From: Silanimonas sp.
GTDB taxonomy: Bacteria > Pseudomonadota > Gammaproteobacteria > Xanthomonadales > Xanthomonadaceae
Direction of reading: 5' to 3'
Length of the DNA: 64,000 bases
Assembly (NCBI GenBank): GCA_026005095.1
Contig: BPKK01000001.1
Span: 124,001-188,000 of the forward strand
Shown here: positions 9,266-19,901 of the stretch, one piece after another
Position numbering within the stretch: position 1 is the stretch's first letter
Layout: every line of letters begins with the position of its first letter
The notes under the pieces: generated by a model
Told to the model about the DNA's origin: nothing
Database searches by the model: none
The model's input: the letters and a program-made list of their open reading frames with translations, nothing else
Program-made: the position numbers and the translations under genes

Positions 9266-9425
9266 CGCTGCGTGCCGAAGGAGAAAGGGTGCGCAGGATA
9301 CCCCCGGCGGGCCGTGGGCGCCTGAACCCCGGCCGATGCCATGGAGCCCGCCTCCTCACTTCCGGCACACCCCGGCGCGATGGCAATCGGCGATGCTCAG
9401 AGATTTCCACCCGATGGGACACCGC

Positions 9426-11540
9426 ATGAGCCTGCTGCGACGCCCTGCCCTGCCCTCCCTGCTCCTGCCTGCACTGGCCGCCCTGCTGGCCCTGCCGGCG
9501 CTGGCGGCCAAGCGGCCGATCACTCACGAGGACCTCTGGAGCTTCGACCGTCTCTCGGCCCCGGCCCTCTCGCCGGATGGCCGCTTCGCCGCGGTGGTGG
9601 TGACGAAACCGGCTTACGACCCGGCCGAGCAGAGCGCCGACCTCTGGCTGCTGCCGGTGGACGGTCGCGGCGAGCCGCGCCAGCTCACTTTCAGCCGCGC
9701 CGCCGAAGCCGGCCCCGCCTTCAGCCCCGACGGCCGCCTGCTCGCCTACAGCGTGCAGCGCGAGGGCGATGCCGCCCCCCAGATCTATGTGCTCGATCTA
9801 CAACAGGGCGGCGAGCCGCGCCGCGTCACCTCGCTCTCCACCGGCGCCCGGCAGCCGCAGTTCTCGCCCGACGGCAGCCGCCTGCTGTTCGTGAGCAGCG
9901 TCTATCCCGGCACGAAAAACGACGCCGACAACCAGCGCATCGCCGCCGAGCGCAAGGCGCGCAAGGACAATGTGCGAGTCTACACCGGATTCCCCATCCG
10001 CAACTGGGACCGCTGGCTCGATGATCGCCAGCAGCACCTGTTCGTGGTGCCGGTGGCCGGTGGCGAAGCCCTCGACCTCCTGGCTGGCAGCGAGCTCGTG
10101 ACGCAGCCCGGCTTCGGCGGCCGCTTCAGCGATACGGGCGAGGAGATCGATGCCACCTGGACGCCGGACGGCCGGTCGGTGGTCTTCGCCGCCACCGTGA
10201 ACCGCCACCGCGCTGCCTTCGCCAATGTGCACACCGACCTCTACCGCGTTCCCGCGAGCGGCGGCGAGGCGGTACGCCTCACCGGCGATGGCACGCTGGA
10301 AGCGCAGGACAGCTATGCCCGGCCGCAGTTCAGCCCCGATGGCCGCACCCTGCTCGCCCAGCGCACCCCGCGCGGCGAGCAGGTCTACCAGCCCACCCAC
10401 CTGCAGCCCTTCGACTGGCCGACGATGCGCCCCGGCACCCCCCTGCGCCTGCCGGGCGAGCGGGCGGTGAATGGCTTCGGCATCGATGCCGACTCCCGCA
10501 CCGTCTGGCTCACCGCCGAGGATGCCGGCCATGAGAAGCTCTGGCGCGCCCGCCTCGGCGAGCCCGAGGCCCGTCTCGCCTTCGACATGGTGCGCGGCGT
10601 GTACACCGGCCTGCAGGTGGCCCGCCGCGCCAGCGGCGTGCTGGTGGCGAACTACGACAGCGCTGCCGAACCGCCCGAGGTGGTGCGGCTCGTGCCGCGT
10701 GGCGGCCACCAGCCGCTCAGCGCCTTCAACCGCGAACGCGCCGCCGCCCTCGACCTCGCGCCCGCCGAGACCTTCTGGTTCGAGAGCGAACGTGGTGCCC
10801 GCATCCACAACCTGTTGGTGAAGCCGGCCGGCTTCGATGCGGCGAAGCGCTACCCGCTGTTCGTGCTGATCCACGGCGGCCCGCACATCATGTGGCGCGA
10901 CAGTTTCTTCGTGCGCTGGAACTACCACCTCATCGCCGGCACTGACCGGGTGGTACTGCTCACCAACTACACCGGCTCGACCGGCTTCGGCGCCGCTTTC
11001 GCCCAGGGCATCCAGGGCGATCCCTTCGAAGGCCCGGCCAAGGAGATCAACCAGGCCGCCGACGTGGCCATCGAGCGCTACTCCTTCATCGACGGCACGC
11101 GCCAGTGCGCCGGCGGTGCCAGCTACGGCGGCCACCTCGCCAACTGGCTGCAAGGCACCACCACGCGCTACCGCTGCCTCGTGAGCCATGCCGGCCTCGT
11201 CAACCTCGAATCGCAGTGGGGCACTTCCGACATCATCTTCAGCCGCGAGCAGAACAACGGTGGCCCGGTGTGGGAGCGCGGCCCGGTGTGGACGTCGCAG
11301 AACCCGATGCTGAAGGCCGGCAACTTCCGGACGCCGGTGCTGGTGACCATCGGCGAGCAGGACTTCCGCGTGCCACTCAACAACGTGCTGGAGTACTGGT
11401 CGCTGCTGCAGCGCCAGCAGGTGGAGAGCCGGCTACTGGTGTTCCCGGACGAGAACCACTGGATCCTGAAGGGCGAGAACAGCCGCACCTTCTACCGCGA
11501 GCTGGAGGCATGGCTGGACCGCTGGGAGGCGGCGCCGTAG
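9426..11540 (+). CDS. S9 family prolyl oligopeptidase-type peptidase
   Basis: Signal peptide, repeated SPDGR beta-propeller blades, catalytic GGASYGGHLANWL, C-terminal DENHW. Confidence 0.9.
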   Translation: MSLLRRPALPSLLLPALAALLALPALAAKRPITHEDLWSFDRLSAPALSPDGRFAAVVVTKPAYDPAEQSADLWLLPVDGRGEPRQLTFSRAAEAGPAFSPDGRLLAYSVQREGDAAPQIYVLDLQQGGEPRRVTSLSTGARQPQFSPDGSRLLFVSSVYPGTKNDADNQRIAAERKARKDNVRVYTGFPIRNWDRWLDDRQQHLFVVPVAGGEALDLLAGSELVTQPGFGGRFSDTGEEIDATWTPDGRSVVFAATVNRHRAAFANVHTDLYRVPASGGEAVRLTGDGTLEAQDSYARPQFSPDGRTLLAQRTPRGEQVYQPTHLQPFDWPTMRPGTPLRLPGERAVNGFGIDADSRTVWLTAEDAGHEKLWRARLGEPEARLAFDMVRGVYTGLQVARRASGVLVANYDSAAEPPEVVRLVPRGGHQPLSAFNRERAAALDLAPAETFWFESERGARIHNLLVKPAGFDAAKRYPLFVLIHGGPHIMWRDSFFVRWNYHLIAGTDRVVLLTNYTGSTGFGAAFAQGIQGDPFEGPAKEINQAADVAIERYSFIDGTRQCAGGASYGGHLANWLQGTTTRYRCLVSHAGLVNLESQWGTSDIIFSREQNNGGPVWERGPVWTSQNPMLKAGNFRTPVLVTIGEQDFRVPLNNVLEYWSLLQRQQVESRLLVFPDENHWILKGENSRTFYRELEAWLDRWEAAP

Positions 11541-11546
11541 AAAACA

Positions 11547-11600
11547 CCTGCACGAGGAGGCGAGCCTGCTCGCCGGGTGCGGCATTGCGGCTCGCCACAG
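11547..11600. repeat. REP-like palindromic intergenic sequence
   Basis: CCTGCACGAGGAGGCGAGCCTGCTCGCC: palindrome GGCGAGCCTGCTCGCC preceded by a GAGGAG block, resembling Pseudomonas-type REP (GTAGGAGCGAGC..GCTCGC). Confidence 0.4.
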
Positions 11601-11673
11601 CCTGCCGGAGCGCCGCGCTCGCGAGGAGTACGCCCCCGTGAGCGAGGCAGGCGCGCCAAGACCACAAACGACC

Positions 11674-12588
11674 TCAGGCCGGCTGCGCGAGCAGCGCGTC
11701 GATCCTCGCGTCCTTCTCCGCCCAGAGGCCGTTCAGCCACTGCTGGAAGCGCGCACGGTAGGCACGGTCGTTCTCGTAGTCGCCGCCCAGGAGTTCCCTC
11801 GGCACCGGCCGCAGGCGCAGGTCGACGCGGATCTCGCGCACCTTGCCGGCGAACAGATCAACGATACTGGGCCGGCCCTGCGGGTAGACGATGGTCACGT
11901 CGACGATGCCGTCGAGCAGCTCGCCCATCGAGTTCATCACCTGCGCCACGCCGCCGGACTTGGGCTTGAGCAGGTGGCGGTAGCCGCTTTCGGCGAGCTT
12001 CTTCGCATTGGCGCGGGTGCCCTCGACGAAGTTCATCACCGAGACCGGGATCTCGCGGAACTTGGCGCAGGCCCGGCGCGCGGTCTCGAGGTCGCGGCGT
12101 GCCAGCTCGGGGCGCTTCTGGATCTGCGACTTGCTGGCCCGCTTCATGAAGGGGAAGTCGAGCGCCCACCAGGCCAGCCCGAGCACCGGCACCCACTTCA
12201 GCGAATCCTTGAGGAAGAAGCGCTGGAAGGGGATGCGGCGGTTCAGCACCTTCTGCAGCACCGGGATATCGACCCAGCTCTGGTGGTTGCTGAGCACGAG
12301 GTAACGGCGGGCGCGGTCGAAGGCCGTATCGCCGGTCACCACCCAGCGCGTCGGGGTGAAGCGGTTCATCGCCCAGCTGTTCACGGCGATCCAGCTCTCG
12401 CCCAGCGCCGGCATCCAGCGCGACATGGCAGCGCGGGCCCGGCGGAACGGCACCACGGCCTTCGCCACGGCGAGCGAGAGCAGGGGCGCGGCGTGGAACA
12501 GGGTATTGGCAGCAACCAGCACACCGGCGGCGGCGGCGCGGAGCCAGGAGAGCGGAGCGAAACGCATGACGGCAGGATTCCAGAACAC
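11674..12588 (-). CDS. 1-acyl-sn-glycerol-3-phosphate acyltransferase family (YihG-like)
   Basis: LSNHQSWVDIPVLQ (HX4D) and NFVEGTRANAKK motifs. Confidence 0.88.
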   Translation of the reverse strand: MFWNPAVMRFAPLSWLRAAAAGVLVAANTLFHAAPLLSLAVAKAVVPFRRARAAMSRWMPALGESWIAVNSWAMNRFTPTRWVVTGDTAFDRARRYLVLSNHQSWVDIPVLQKVLNRRIPFQRFFLKDSLKWVPVLGLAWWALDFPFMKRASKSQIQKRPELARRDLETARRACAKFREIPVSVMNFVEGTRANAKKLAESGYRHLLKPKSGGVAQVMNSMGELLDGIVDVTIVYPQGRPSIVDLFAGKVREIRVDLRLRPVPRELLGGDYENDRAYRARFQQWLNGLWAEKDARIDALLAQPA

Positions 12589-12653
12589 CTGTGCAGTGTA
12601 GGGCCTGGCCGGGCCGGCGGCCTGAGGACGCGCCCCGGCATCCGGGCCGGCGT

Positions 12654-14257
12654 TCAGGAACTGCAGCTGAGCGCCGAACAGCCGGGGCGGTCACGAGCCC
12701 AGTCCGGCCGGCGGGCGGCGAAGCGCTCGCCCCCCGGCTGCGGGGTGTAGGGCTGCTCGAGCACCGCCATCAGCGCCCGCAGCTCGGACAGGTCGCCCTG
12801 CTCGGCGGCCTCGATGGCCTGCTGCAGCAGCCAGTTGCGCGGCACGACCCAGGGGTTCGCGGCCTCCATCTGTGTGCGCCGTCTGCGGCGCGTGCTTGCG
12901 GATCGGACGCAAGGCGCGCGGCATAGCGCGGCGAGCCAGTCGCGCCAGCGCGCGGCGCTCCGCGTTCGCGCCCTGGCCGGGTCGTAGAGCACGCCGGCGA
13001 AAGCGCCGCGGGACCGGGTCGGCCACGGCATCCGTGAGACCCGGCCTCGCGCGCCACCCGCCGCCGTGCTCGTCCACCAGTTCGCCGAGCCGGCGGAAGA
13101 ACCGGGTGAAGTCCGCCTCGGCGGCCTGCAGCGCGGCGAACAGGGCGGATACCAGGGCCGCGTCCTCCTCGCGCCACGTCGGCCAGGCCCAGCTTGTCGG
13201 CCCACATCCGCGCCTGCGCGGCATGGAAGGCCTCGACATAGGCCTCGAGACCAGCCTTCAGGGGCGCATCATCGGGAAACAGAGCGGAGAGCGCCGAGGC
13301 CAGGGCCGAGAGGTTCCAATGCGCCACCGCCGGCTGGGCGGCGTAGCAGTAGCGGCGCCCCGGCAGGTCGGTGGTGTTCGGCGTCCAGGCCGGGTTCACA
13401 TCGTCGAGGAAACCGAAGGGCCCGTAATCGAGAGTCAACCCGAGCAGGCTCAGATTGTCGGTGTTCATCACCCCGTGGACGAAGCCCACCCGCATCCAGT
13501 GCGCCATCAGCACCCCAGTACGCCGCGCCACCTCGGAAAACCAGTCGCCGCGCGCATGCGGGCCGTCGAACTGCGGGAAGTGGGTGGCGATGACGTGGTC
13601 GACGAGGGCCGCCAGCAATGCCGTCTCGCCGCGCGAAGCCGGCAGCTCGCAGTGGCCGAAGCGCAGGAAACTCGGGGCCGCGCGGCAAACGATGGCCCCC
13701 GGCTCCGGGCGCGGATGGCCGTCGTAGAGGAGGTCGCGCACCACGGCCTCGCCGCTGCCAATGAGGCAGAGCGCCCGTGTGGTGGGCACGCCCAGCGCAT
13801 GCATGGCCTCCGAGGCCACGAACTCGCGCAGGCTGGAGCGCAGCACGGCGCGGCCGTCGGCCTGCCGCGAATAGGGGGTGGGTCCCGCGCCCTTGAGCTG
13901 CAGCTCCCAGTACCGGCCCTCGCGATCGCGACGCTCGCCGAGCAGGATGGCCCGACCATCGCCGAGCTGCCCGGCCCAGTGGCCGAACTGGTGCCCACCG
14001 TAGTTGGTGGCCAGCGGGCGCAGGCCGGGCGGAACCCGGTTGCCGGAGAACAGCGCGAGGAACTCCGGCGAGGCGGTCTCCGCCGCATCGAAGCCCAATG
14101 CCTCGGCCATCGGCTGCGACAATGCGAGCAGGCGCGGCGCCGCCACCGGCGTGGGTGCCACCGTGGACCATGCCGCCCCGCGCACCGGGCGCGGACGCGG
14201 ATCCGGCGAAGGATCGCCCGGCAGCGCGGCGGCGAAGCGGCTGGGCAGGAGCTCCAT
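12654..14257 (-). pseudogene. selO: SelO/YdiU protein adenylyltransferase (pseudokinase fold) interrupted by at least two frameshifts
   Basis: [15 protein letters not shown]...[21 protein letters not shown]...[28 protein letters not shown]...[26 protein letters not shown]; reading frame then changes near 13177 and again before [26 protein letters not shown]...CSALSCSS. Confidence 0.88.
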
Positions 14258-14273
14258 TGGCCTGGCAAGGTAC

Positions 14274-15317
14274 TCAGAACAGCTCGACCTCGCCCGCCCG
14301 AGGCTGCGCCTCGCGCACCAGGCCGCGCGCGACCAGGTCCTCGTACACCGCCACCTGGTTGCGGCCATTGCCCTTGGCGAAATAGAGCGCCCGGTCGGCC
14401 CGATCGACGAGATCGACGACATCGGCCCTGCCTTTGAGCTCAACCACTCCGATCGATACCGTGATCTGCCCCAGTTGCGGGAACACATGGGCCGCCATGG
14501 CCGCGCGGAAGTGCTCGAGGGCTGCCAGCGCGCCCTCTCGGTCGGTGTCGCGCAGGATCACCACGAACTCCTCGCCGCCGAAGCGGAACAGCAGATCCGA
14601 CTGGCGGAAGCTGCGCTTGAGGATCTGCGAGGTCGTCAGCAGTACTTCGTCGCCGTAGAGATGGCCGAAACGGTCGTTGACCCGCTTGAAATGGTCGAGG
14701 TCCAGCAGGGCAAGCCAGTGCCCCGCAGGCGGGCGGCGCCGGGTGCCGGGCTCCGGCATTCGCTCCGCCGCCTCTTCGCCGCCTGCCGCCGCCGGCCGTG
14801 GGGCCAGCAGGCGCAGCACGCAGTCATTGAAGGTGCGGCGGTTGAGCAGGCCGGTGAGCTGGTCGCGCTGCGAATAGTCGAGCAGGCTGCAGTAGTTGGT
14901 GTGGAAGCGCAGGAAGGCGTCGATCAGCCGGGTGTCGTCGAGCACCCGGCCCTCCTCGTGCTCGACATACAGGTAGGCGCTGGCGGCGCGCAGTTCGGCC
15001 ACCGGGAACAGGGCGGCATGGACGGTCCTGCCACCGGCCTGCTCCTGCCAGCGCAGGCGCCCGCCATTGGCCATGCGGGCCCGCAGCAGCAAGGCTTCCG
15101 GCACTTCGCCGAACAGCACCTCGCAGTTCGGCGCCACCGCCCAGAGCGCGGCCTCGCGGCACTGGCCGGCCTCGAGACGGAACAGCCCGACGCGGTACGG
15201 CGCCAGCAGTTCGAACAGGGTGCGGACCATGCTGATGTCGAGCAGGTCTGCATCGCGGATCGAGGTGATGCCGGCGACGCGTTCGAGGATCAGGGGCGCG
15301 GGGTGGTGGGAAGCCAC
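14274..15317 (-). CDS. GGDEF diguanylate cyclase with N-terminal sensory region
   Basis: [46 protein letters not shown]. Confidence 0.93.
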   Translation of the reverse strand: MASHHPAPLILERVAGITSIRDADLLDISMVRTLFELLAPYRVGLFRLEAGQCREAALWAVAPNCEVLFGEVPEALLLRARMANGGRLRWQEQAGGRTVHAALFPVAELRAASAYLYVEHEEGRVLDDTRLIDAFLRFHTNYCSLLDYSQRDQLTGLLNRRTFNDCVLRLLAPRPAAAGGEEAAERMPEPGTRRRPPAGHWLALLDLDHFKRVNDRFGHLYGDEVLLTTSQILKRSFRQSDLLFRFGGEEFVVILRDTDREGALAALEHFRAAMAAHVFPQLGQITVSIGVVELKGRADVVDLVDRADRALYFAKGNGRNQVAVYEDLVARGLVREAQPRAGEVELF

Positions 15318-15397
15318 GGCTGGGGTTCCGTGAGAGGGGTCACGGAAATTTTAGGGACCGTGGCTCCCAATGCGCTGCCGTCGAATGAACGGGCCGT

Positions 15398-16315
15398 TCA
15401 GGCGATGGTCGGCGAACGGCGGGCCGGGGTGTAGTCGCGCAGGGCCTGGATGCGCTCCGCGAGCGGCGGGTGGCTCATGAACAGGCGCTTGAAGCCACCG
15501 GCCACGCCGCCGGAGATACCGAAGGCCCGCACTTCCGAAGGCAGGGTGCTCTGGCCGTAGCTCAGCGCCAGGCGCTCCAGCGCACGAATCATCTTCTCGC
15601 GGCCGGCGAGGTCGGCGCCGCCGGCATCGGCACGGAACTCGCGCCAGCGCGAGAACCCCATGACGATGATCGAGGCCAGCAAGCCGAACACGATCTCGAG
15701 CACGATCACCGTGAGGAAGTAGCCGATGCCCGGGCCCTCCTCGTTCTTGAACACCACGCGATCGATGATGTTGCCGATCACGCGGGCCAGGAACATCACG
15801 AAGGTGTTCACCACGCCCTGGATCAGGGTGAGGGTCACCATGTCGCCATTGGCGATGTGGGCCACCTCGTGGGCCAGCACGGCCTCGGCCTCGTCGCGAT
15901 TCATGGCCCGCAGAAGGCCGGTGGAGACGGCCACGAGACCATGGTTACGGCTGGCGCCGGTGGCGAAGGCATTGATCTCCGGCGCATCGTAGATACCCAC
16001 CTCGGGCATACCGATGCCGGCCTTCTCGGCCTGGCGGCGCACCGTGGAGACCAGCCACTGCTCGAGCTCGTTGCGCGGCTGCTCGATCACGTGCATGCCG
16101 GTGGAGCGCTTGGCCACCCACTTCGACATCAGCAGCGAGACGAAGGCGCCACCGAAGCCGAACAGGGCGCAGAACACCAGCATGCCGGTGTAGTCGATGC
16201 CATAGGCCGTGGTGAAGGCACGCAGGCCAAAGAAGTGGCTCAGCACCATCCACGCCACCGAGAAGACCAGCAGCACGGCGAGATTGGTGGCGATGAACAG
16301 CAAGACACGCTTCAT
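15398..16315 (-). CDS. htpX: Membrane-bound zinc metalloprotease HtpX
   Basis: [16 protein letters not shown] (HExxH-type), N-terminal TM helices, [15 protein letters not shown]. Confidence 0.96.
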   Translation of the reverse strand: MKRVLLFIATNLAVLLVFSVAWMVLSHFFGLRAFTTAYGIDYTGMLVFCALFGFGGAFVSLLMSKWVAKRSTGMHVIEQPRNELEQWLVSTVRRQAEKAGIGMPEVGIYDAPEINAFATGASRNHGLVAVSTGLLRAMNRDEAEAVLAHEVAHIANGDMVTLTLIQGVVNTFVMFLARVIGNIIDRVVFKNEEGPGIGYFLTVIVLEIVFGLLASIIVMGFSRWREFRADAGGADLAGREKMIRALERLALSYGQSTLPSEVRAFGISGGVAGGFKRLFMSHPPLAERIQALRDYTPARRSPTIA

Positions 16316-16418
16316 GGGGCGGACTCCATCCGGGACCTTCGGGACAGGCCCTTAGTGTGGCAGAGATCGATAAAGTTCAAGCGTCCGCCACTGAACACGA
16401 CGCGAATTTCACCCCATC

Positions 16419-17303
16419 GTGACACCATCGCCTGCTCCGTCCTACGTCGGCCGCTTCGCGCCCTCGCCCACCGGTCCGCTGCACTGGGGGTCGGTGCTGG
16501 CGGCCTTCGGCAGCTGGCTGCATGCGCGCCACCACGGCGGCCGCTGGCTGGTGCGCATCGAAGACCTCGACCCGCCGCGCGAACGCCCGGGTGCCGCGCG
16601 GGCGCAGCTCGCCACGCTGGCGCGGCTCGGCCTGCATTCCGATGGCGAGGTACTGTTCCAGAGCCGGCGCCATGCGCGCTACCGCGAAGTGCTCGACACT
16701 CTGCTCGTCCGCGGGCTCGCCTTCCCCTGCCTGTGCAGCCGCAGCGACCTTGCCGCGAGCGGCGGTATCCACCGGGCCTGCGTCCCGGTGCCGGAAGGCG
16801 CGCACCGCACTCGTAGCTTCCGTCTGCGCGTGAATGATCAACGCATCGGCTTTCACGATGCGGTTCATGGTTATGTCGAACAGAACCTACGGCGCGATGT
16901 GGGTGATGTGGTACTGCGTCGCGCCGATGGCTACTGGGCCTACCAGCTCGCCGTGGTGGTGGATGATGCCGACCAGGGCATCAGCCACGTGGTGCGCGGT
17001 GCCGACCTGCTCGATTCCACGCCACGCCAGATCGCCCTGCAGCAGGCCCTGGGCTTTCCGACACCGCGCTACCTGCACCTGCCGCTCTGGTGCGATGCGC
17101 AGGGCCGCAAGCTCTCCAAATCGGAGGGCGCCGAGGCCGTGGACGGCCAGCCGCCGCTCGCGGTGCTGCGCCGCTGCTGGCGCGCGCTGGGCCAGCCCGA
17201 CGACGCCTGGCCAGAGCGGCAAAGCCCGGAGGCCGCGGCGGCCGAGGCGGCGAAATGCTTCGATCCGGCGCGCATTCCCCGCACCCTGCCGGCGGGGATC
17301 TGA
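16419..17303 (+). CDS. gluQRS: tRNA glutamyl-Q(34) synthetase
   Basis: YVGRFAPSPTGPLHWGSVLAAFGSWLHARHHGGRWLVRIEDLDPPRE; KLSKSEGA. Confidence 0.93.
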   Translation: MTPSPAPSYVGRFAPSPTGPLHWGSVLAAFGSWLHARHHGGRWLVRIEDLDPPRERPGAARAQLATLARLGLHSDGEVLFQSRRHARYREVLDTLLVRGLAFPCLCSRSDLAASGGIHRACVPVPEGAHRTRSFRLRVNDQRIGFHDAVHGYVEQNLRRDVGDVVLRRADGYWAYQLAVVVDDADQGISHVVRGADLLDSTPRQIALQQALGFPTPRYLHLPLWCDAQGRKLSKSEGAEAVDGQPPLAVLRRCWRALGQPDDAWPERQSPEAAAAEAAKCFDPARIPRTLPAGI

Positions 17304-17422
17304 ACGGCGCCGAGACGCACCGCACAAAACACGCCGCCGCGTCTAGTCTTGACAAGCGTTCACTTGCCCTGGTGCGCCGCCGCATCGACGCTAGGCGGCA
17401 TCGCACCCGCCCAGGCTGGCCC

Positions 17423-17938
17423 ATGGATTCGCCCCGACTGCTGAAGAAATACCCGAACCGCCGGCTCTACGACACCCGGATCTCCAGCTACATCACCCTG
17501 GAGGACGTGCGCCAGCTGGTGCTGGAGGGCGAGGAGTTCGAGGTGCGCGACGCCCGCACCGACCAGGACATCACCCGCATCGTGCTGCTGCAGATCATCG
17601 CCGAGCGCGAGGAGGAAGGGCAGCCGATGCTGACGGCGAACGCCCTGCAACTGATGATCCGCTTCTACGGCGACCCGCTGCACGGCTTCATGAGCCGCTA
17701 CATCGAGCGCAGCCTGCAGCTGTTCCTCGAGCAGCAGCATTCGCTGCGCAAGCAGCTCGGCGGACTCATCAGCAACTCGCCCTTCGCCCTGCTCAACCAG
17801 ATCGCCGAACGCAACCTGGAGCTGTGGAAGAGCTTCCAGCAGGGGGTGCTCAAAGGCGGCACCCTGGGCAGCGGTCCTACGGCCAAGAAGGCTCGGGCCA
17901 AGGCAGCCAAGGGCGTGGCGCGCAAGACCAGGGCCTGA
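17423..17938 (+). CDS. phaR: Polyhydroxyalkanoate synthesis regulator PhaR
   Basis: RLLKKYPNRRLYDTRISSYITLEDVRQLVLEGEEFEVRDARTDQDITR. Confidence 0.93.
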   Translation: MDSPRLLKKYPNRRLYDTRISSYITLEDVRQLVLEGEEFEVRDARTDQDITRIVLLQIIAEREEEGQPMLTANALQLMIRFYGDPLHGFMSRYIERSLQLFLEQQHSLRKQLGGLISNSPFALLNQIAERNLELWKSFQQGVLKGGTLGSGPTAKKARAKAAKGVARKTRA

Positions 17939-17979
17939 AGCCCCGGCGGCCGGAGGGTTCCGCGTTTCAGCACCAGCGC

Positions 17980-19821
17980 TCAGAGATCGCGCGCCACTCG
18001 AAAGCCGATCCGCGCGGTGGTGAGCGTGGCCGGCACCTGCAGGCGGAAGGCGGAGCGTGCCTGCTCCTGGGTACTGGCCCAGGAGCCACCGCGCACCACC
18101 CGTTCGCCGCAGCCCGGATTGACCCAGGCACGGCCATCGGGCGGGGCGCGGCGGTAGCTGTCGTGCCAGCAGTCTTCGACCCACTCCGAGACATTGCCGA
18201 TGAGGTCGCGGGTGCCGAAGCCCTCGGCAGGGAAGCTGCCCACCGGCGCCGGCCCCCAGTGGTCGTCGGACCAGCCGCGGATCGGCCGTCCCCAGCGCCG
18301 GCCCTGCGGCGAGACATCGCCGTCGCCGGTGAGGTTGCCCGGCGCCCGCGCCGGCACGCTGCGTCCCCAGGGCCAGGGCGCGCGCTCGCCGGCGCGCAGG
18401 GCGTATTCGAACTCGGCCTCGGAAGGCAGGCGGTAACGCTGCCCGGTACGGGCGGCCAGCCAGTCGGCATAAGCCGCGGCATCCTCGAAAGCCACGTGCA
18501 GCACCGGATCACGAGGGCCGGCCGCCGCGCGCCCGAGGTAGCCGCGCCGCCAGTGGGCGCCACGCAGCTCCACCATCGCCCCGCTGCGCTCGTCGTACAC
18601 CGTGGAGCGCCCCCGGCGCTCGGCCACGGTGCGGTAGCCGGTGGCGGCGACGAAGGCGGCGAATTCCTCCACCGTCACCTCGTGCACCGCGAGGGCAAAG
18701 CCGCGCTCGAACACCACCTCGCGCTGCGGCCGCTCGTTGTCGCGGGCCCCGGGCTCGCCCTCGGTCGCGCCCATCAGGAAACGGCCATGGGGGATGACCA
18801 CCATCCTCGGCCCCTCGCCACCGCCGGCCATGGCATCGGAAAACACCTGCCCCGGCTGGAAATGGCCGTAGCGCCGCACCATGGCCAGGCGCTTCACCGC
18901 CTCGTCGAGGCCGAGCGCCTGCGGATCGGCCTCGCGGGCCTCGGCGATGCGCTGGGCGGCACCGGGCAGGTCGAGCCGGTCCATGGCCTCGCTGGCCGCC
19001 AGCAGGGCCTGGCGCGCGCGCTCCGCCCGCTCGCGGGCCAGGGCGGCACGGGCATCCTGCACGGCGGCGGGGTCCACGCCCACCCGGCTGGCGCGGCGCA
19101 GGGCTTCCTCGGCGGCCGCGAAATCCTGCTTCGCCCGGGCCTCCTCGGCGCGCGCCAGCAGCTTGGCCTCCAGCCCCGCCAGCGCCGCCTTGGCCGGGCC
19201 GAATCCGGGCACCCGCGCCAGCGCCTCGCGATAGGCCGCCACCGCACTGCCCCCGCGCGGGGCCAGCCACTTGCCGGCCAGCTCGCGCTCGCGCCCCTCC
19301 TCCACCAGGGCAAGGGCGCGGCGGGCCTCCTGCAGCCGGGCCTCGCGCTCGGCCGCTTCCTCGGGCCGGAGCACATCCAGCACATCGGCGCGCAGCCGCG
19401 CCGATTCCAGCAGGCCGGCCCGGCGCTCGTCCTCGAACTGTGCCGCCAGCCGCGACAGCACCCGCTGCACGCCCTCCTCCGCCCCGGGCATCGGCGGCTC
19501 GGCCCCGGCAAGCGCGAGATAGAGATCCAGCGCCCCCGGCGGCTCGCTGCCATAGAGCTGGCCGCGCTGCTCGGCGTCGCGGGCCTGCTGCAGCAGGCTC
19601 TCGCGGGCCTCAGGAGGCACGATCAGCACCATTGGCCGCCAGGGCGAACGGGGGGTGGGGGCCGCTTCCGGCGGCGGGGCCGCCGCTGCCTCCACCGCTC
19701 CCGAATCGGAACTCTCTGCGGCCGGGGCCGCATCGGCCGGCGGCGCTTCGCTGCGTCCGCAGGCCAGCAGCAGGGCAAAGGAAAGCAGCAGCGGGGGAAG
19801 GAGGAGGCGGATCGGAGGCAC
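17980..19821 (-). CDS. Lipoprotein with helical repeat region and C-terminal SUMF1 (FGE-like) domain
   Basis: Lipobox LLLAC; MVVIPHGRFLMGATEGEPGARDNERPQREV...LPSEAEFEYALRAG...GNVSEWVEDCWH...VVRGGSWASTQEQARSAFR. Confidence 0.88.
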   Translation of the reverse strand: MPPIRLLLPPLLLSFALLLACGRSEAPPADAAPAAESSDSGAVEAAAAPPPEAAPTPRSPWRPMVLIVPPEARESLLQQARDAEQRGQLYGSEPPGALDLYLALAGAEPPMPGAEEGVQRVLSRLAAQFEDERRAGLLESARLRADVLDVLRPEEAAEREARLQEARRALALVEEGRERELAGKWLAPRGGSAVAAYREALARVPGFGPAKAALAGLEAKLLARAEEARAKQDFAAAEEALRRASRVGVDPAAVQDARAALARERAERARQALLAASEAMDRLDLPGAAQRIAEAREADPQALGLDEAVKRLAMVRRYGHFQPGQVFSDAMAGGGEGPRMVVIPHGRFLMGATEGEPGARDNERPQREVVFERGFALAVHEVTVEEFAAFVAATGYRTVAERRGRSTVYDERSGAMVELRGAHWRRGYLGRAAAGPRDPVLHVAFEDAAAYADWLAARTGQRYRLPSEAEFEYALRAGERAPWPWGRSVPARAPGNLTGDGDVSPQGRRWGRPIRGWSDDHWGPAPVGSFPAEGFGTRDLIGNVSEWVEDCWHDSYRRAPPDGRAWVNPGCGERVVRGGSWASTQEQARSAFRLQVPATLTTARIGFRVARDL

Positions 19822-19901
19822 GCGATGCGGAAGGCGATGGGCGGCGCGGCGCGCGCCGCGAAGACGGTAGGCTTAAGCCCCCCTCCGCTGCAAGGACAGG
19901 C

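Noticed and set aside
17349-17390. Sigma70 promoter (TTGACA) upstream of phaR
   Set aside because: Exact -35-like hexamer, but no acceptable AT-rich -10 at 16-18 bp spacing
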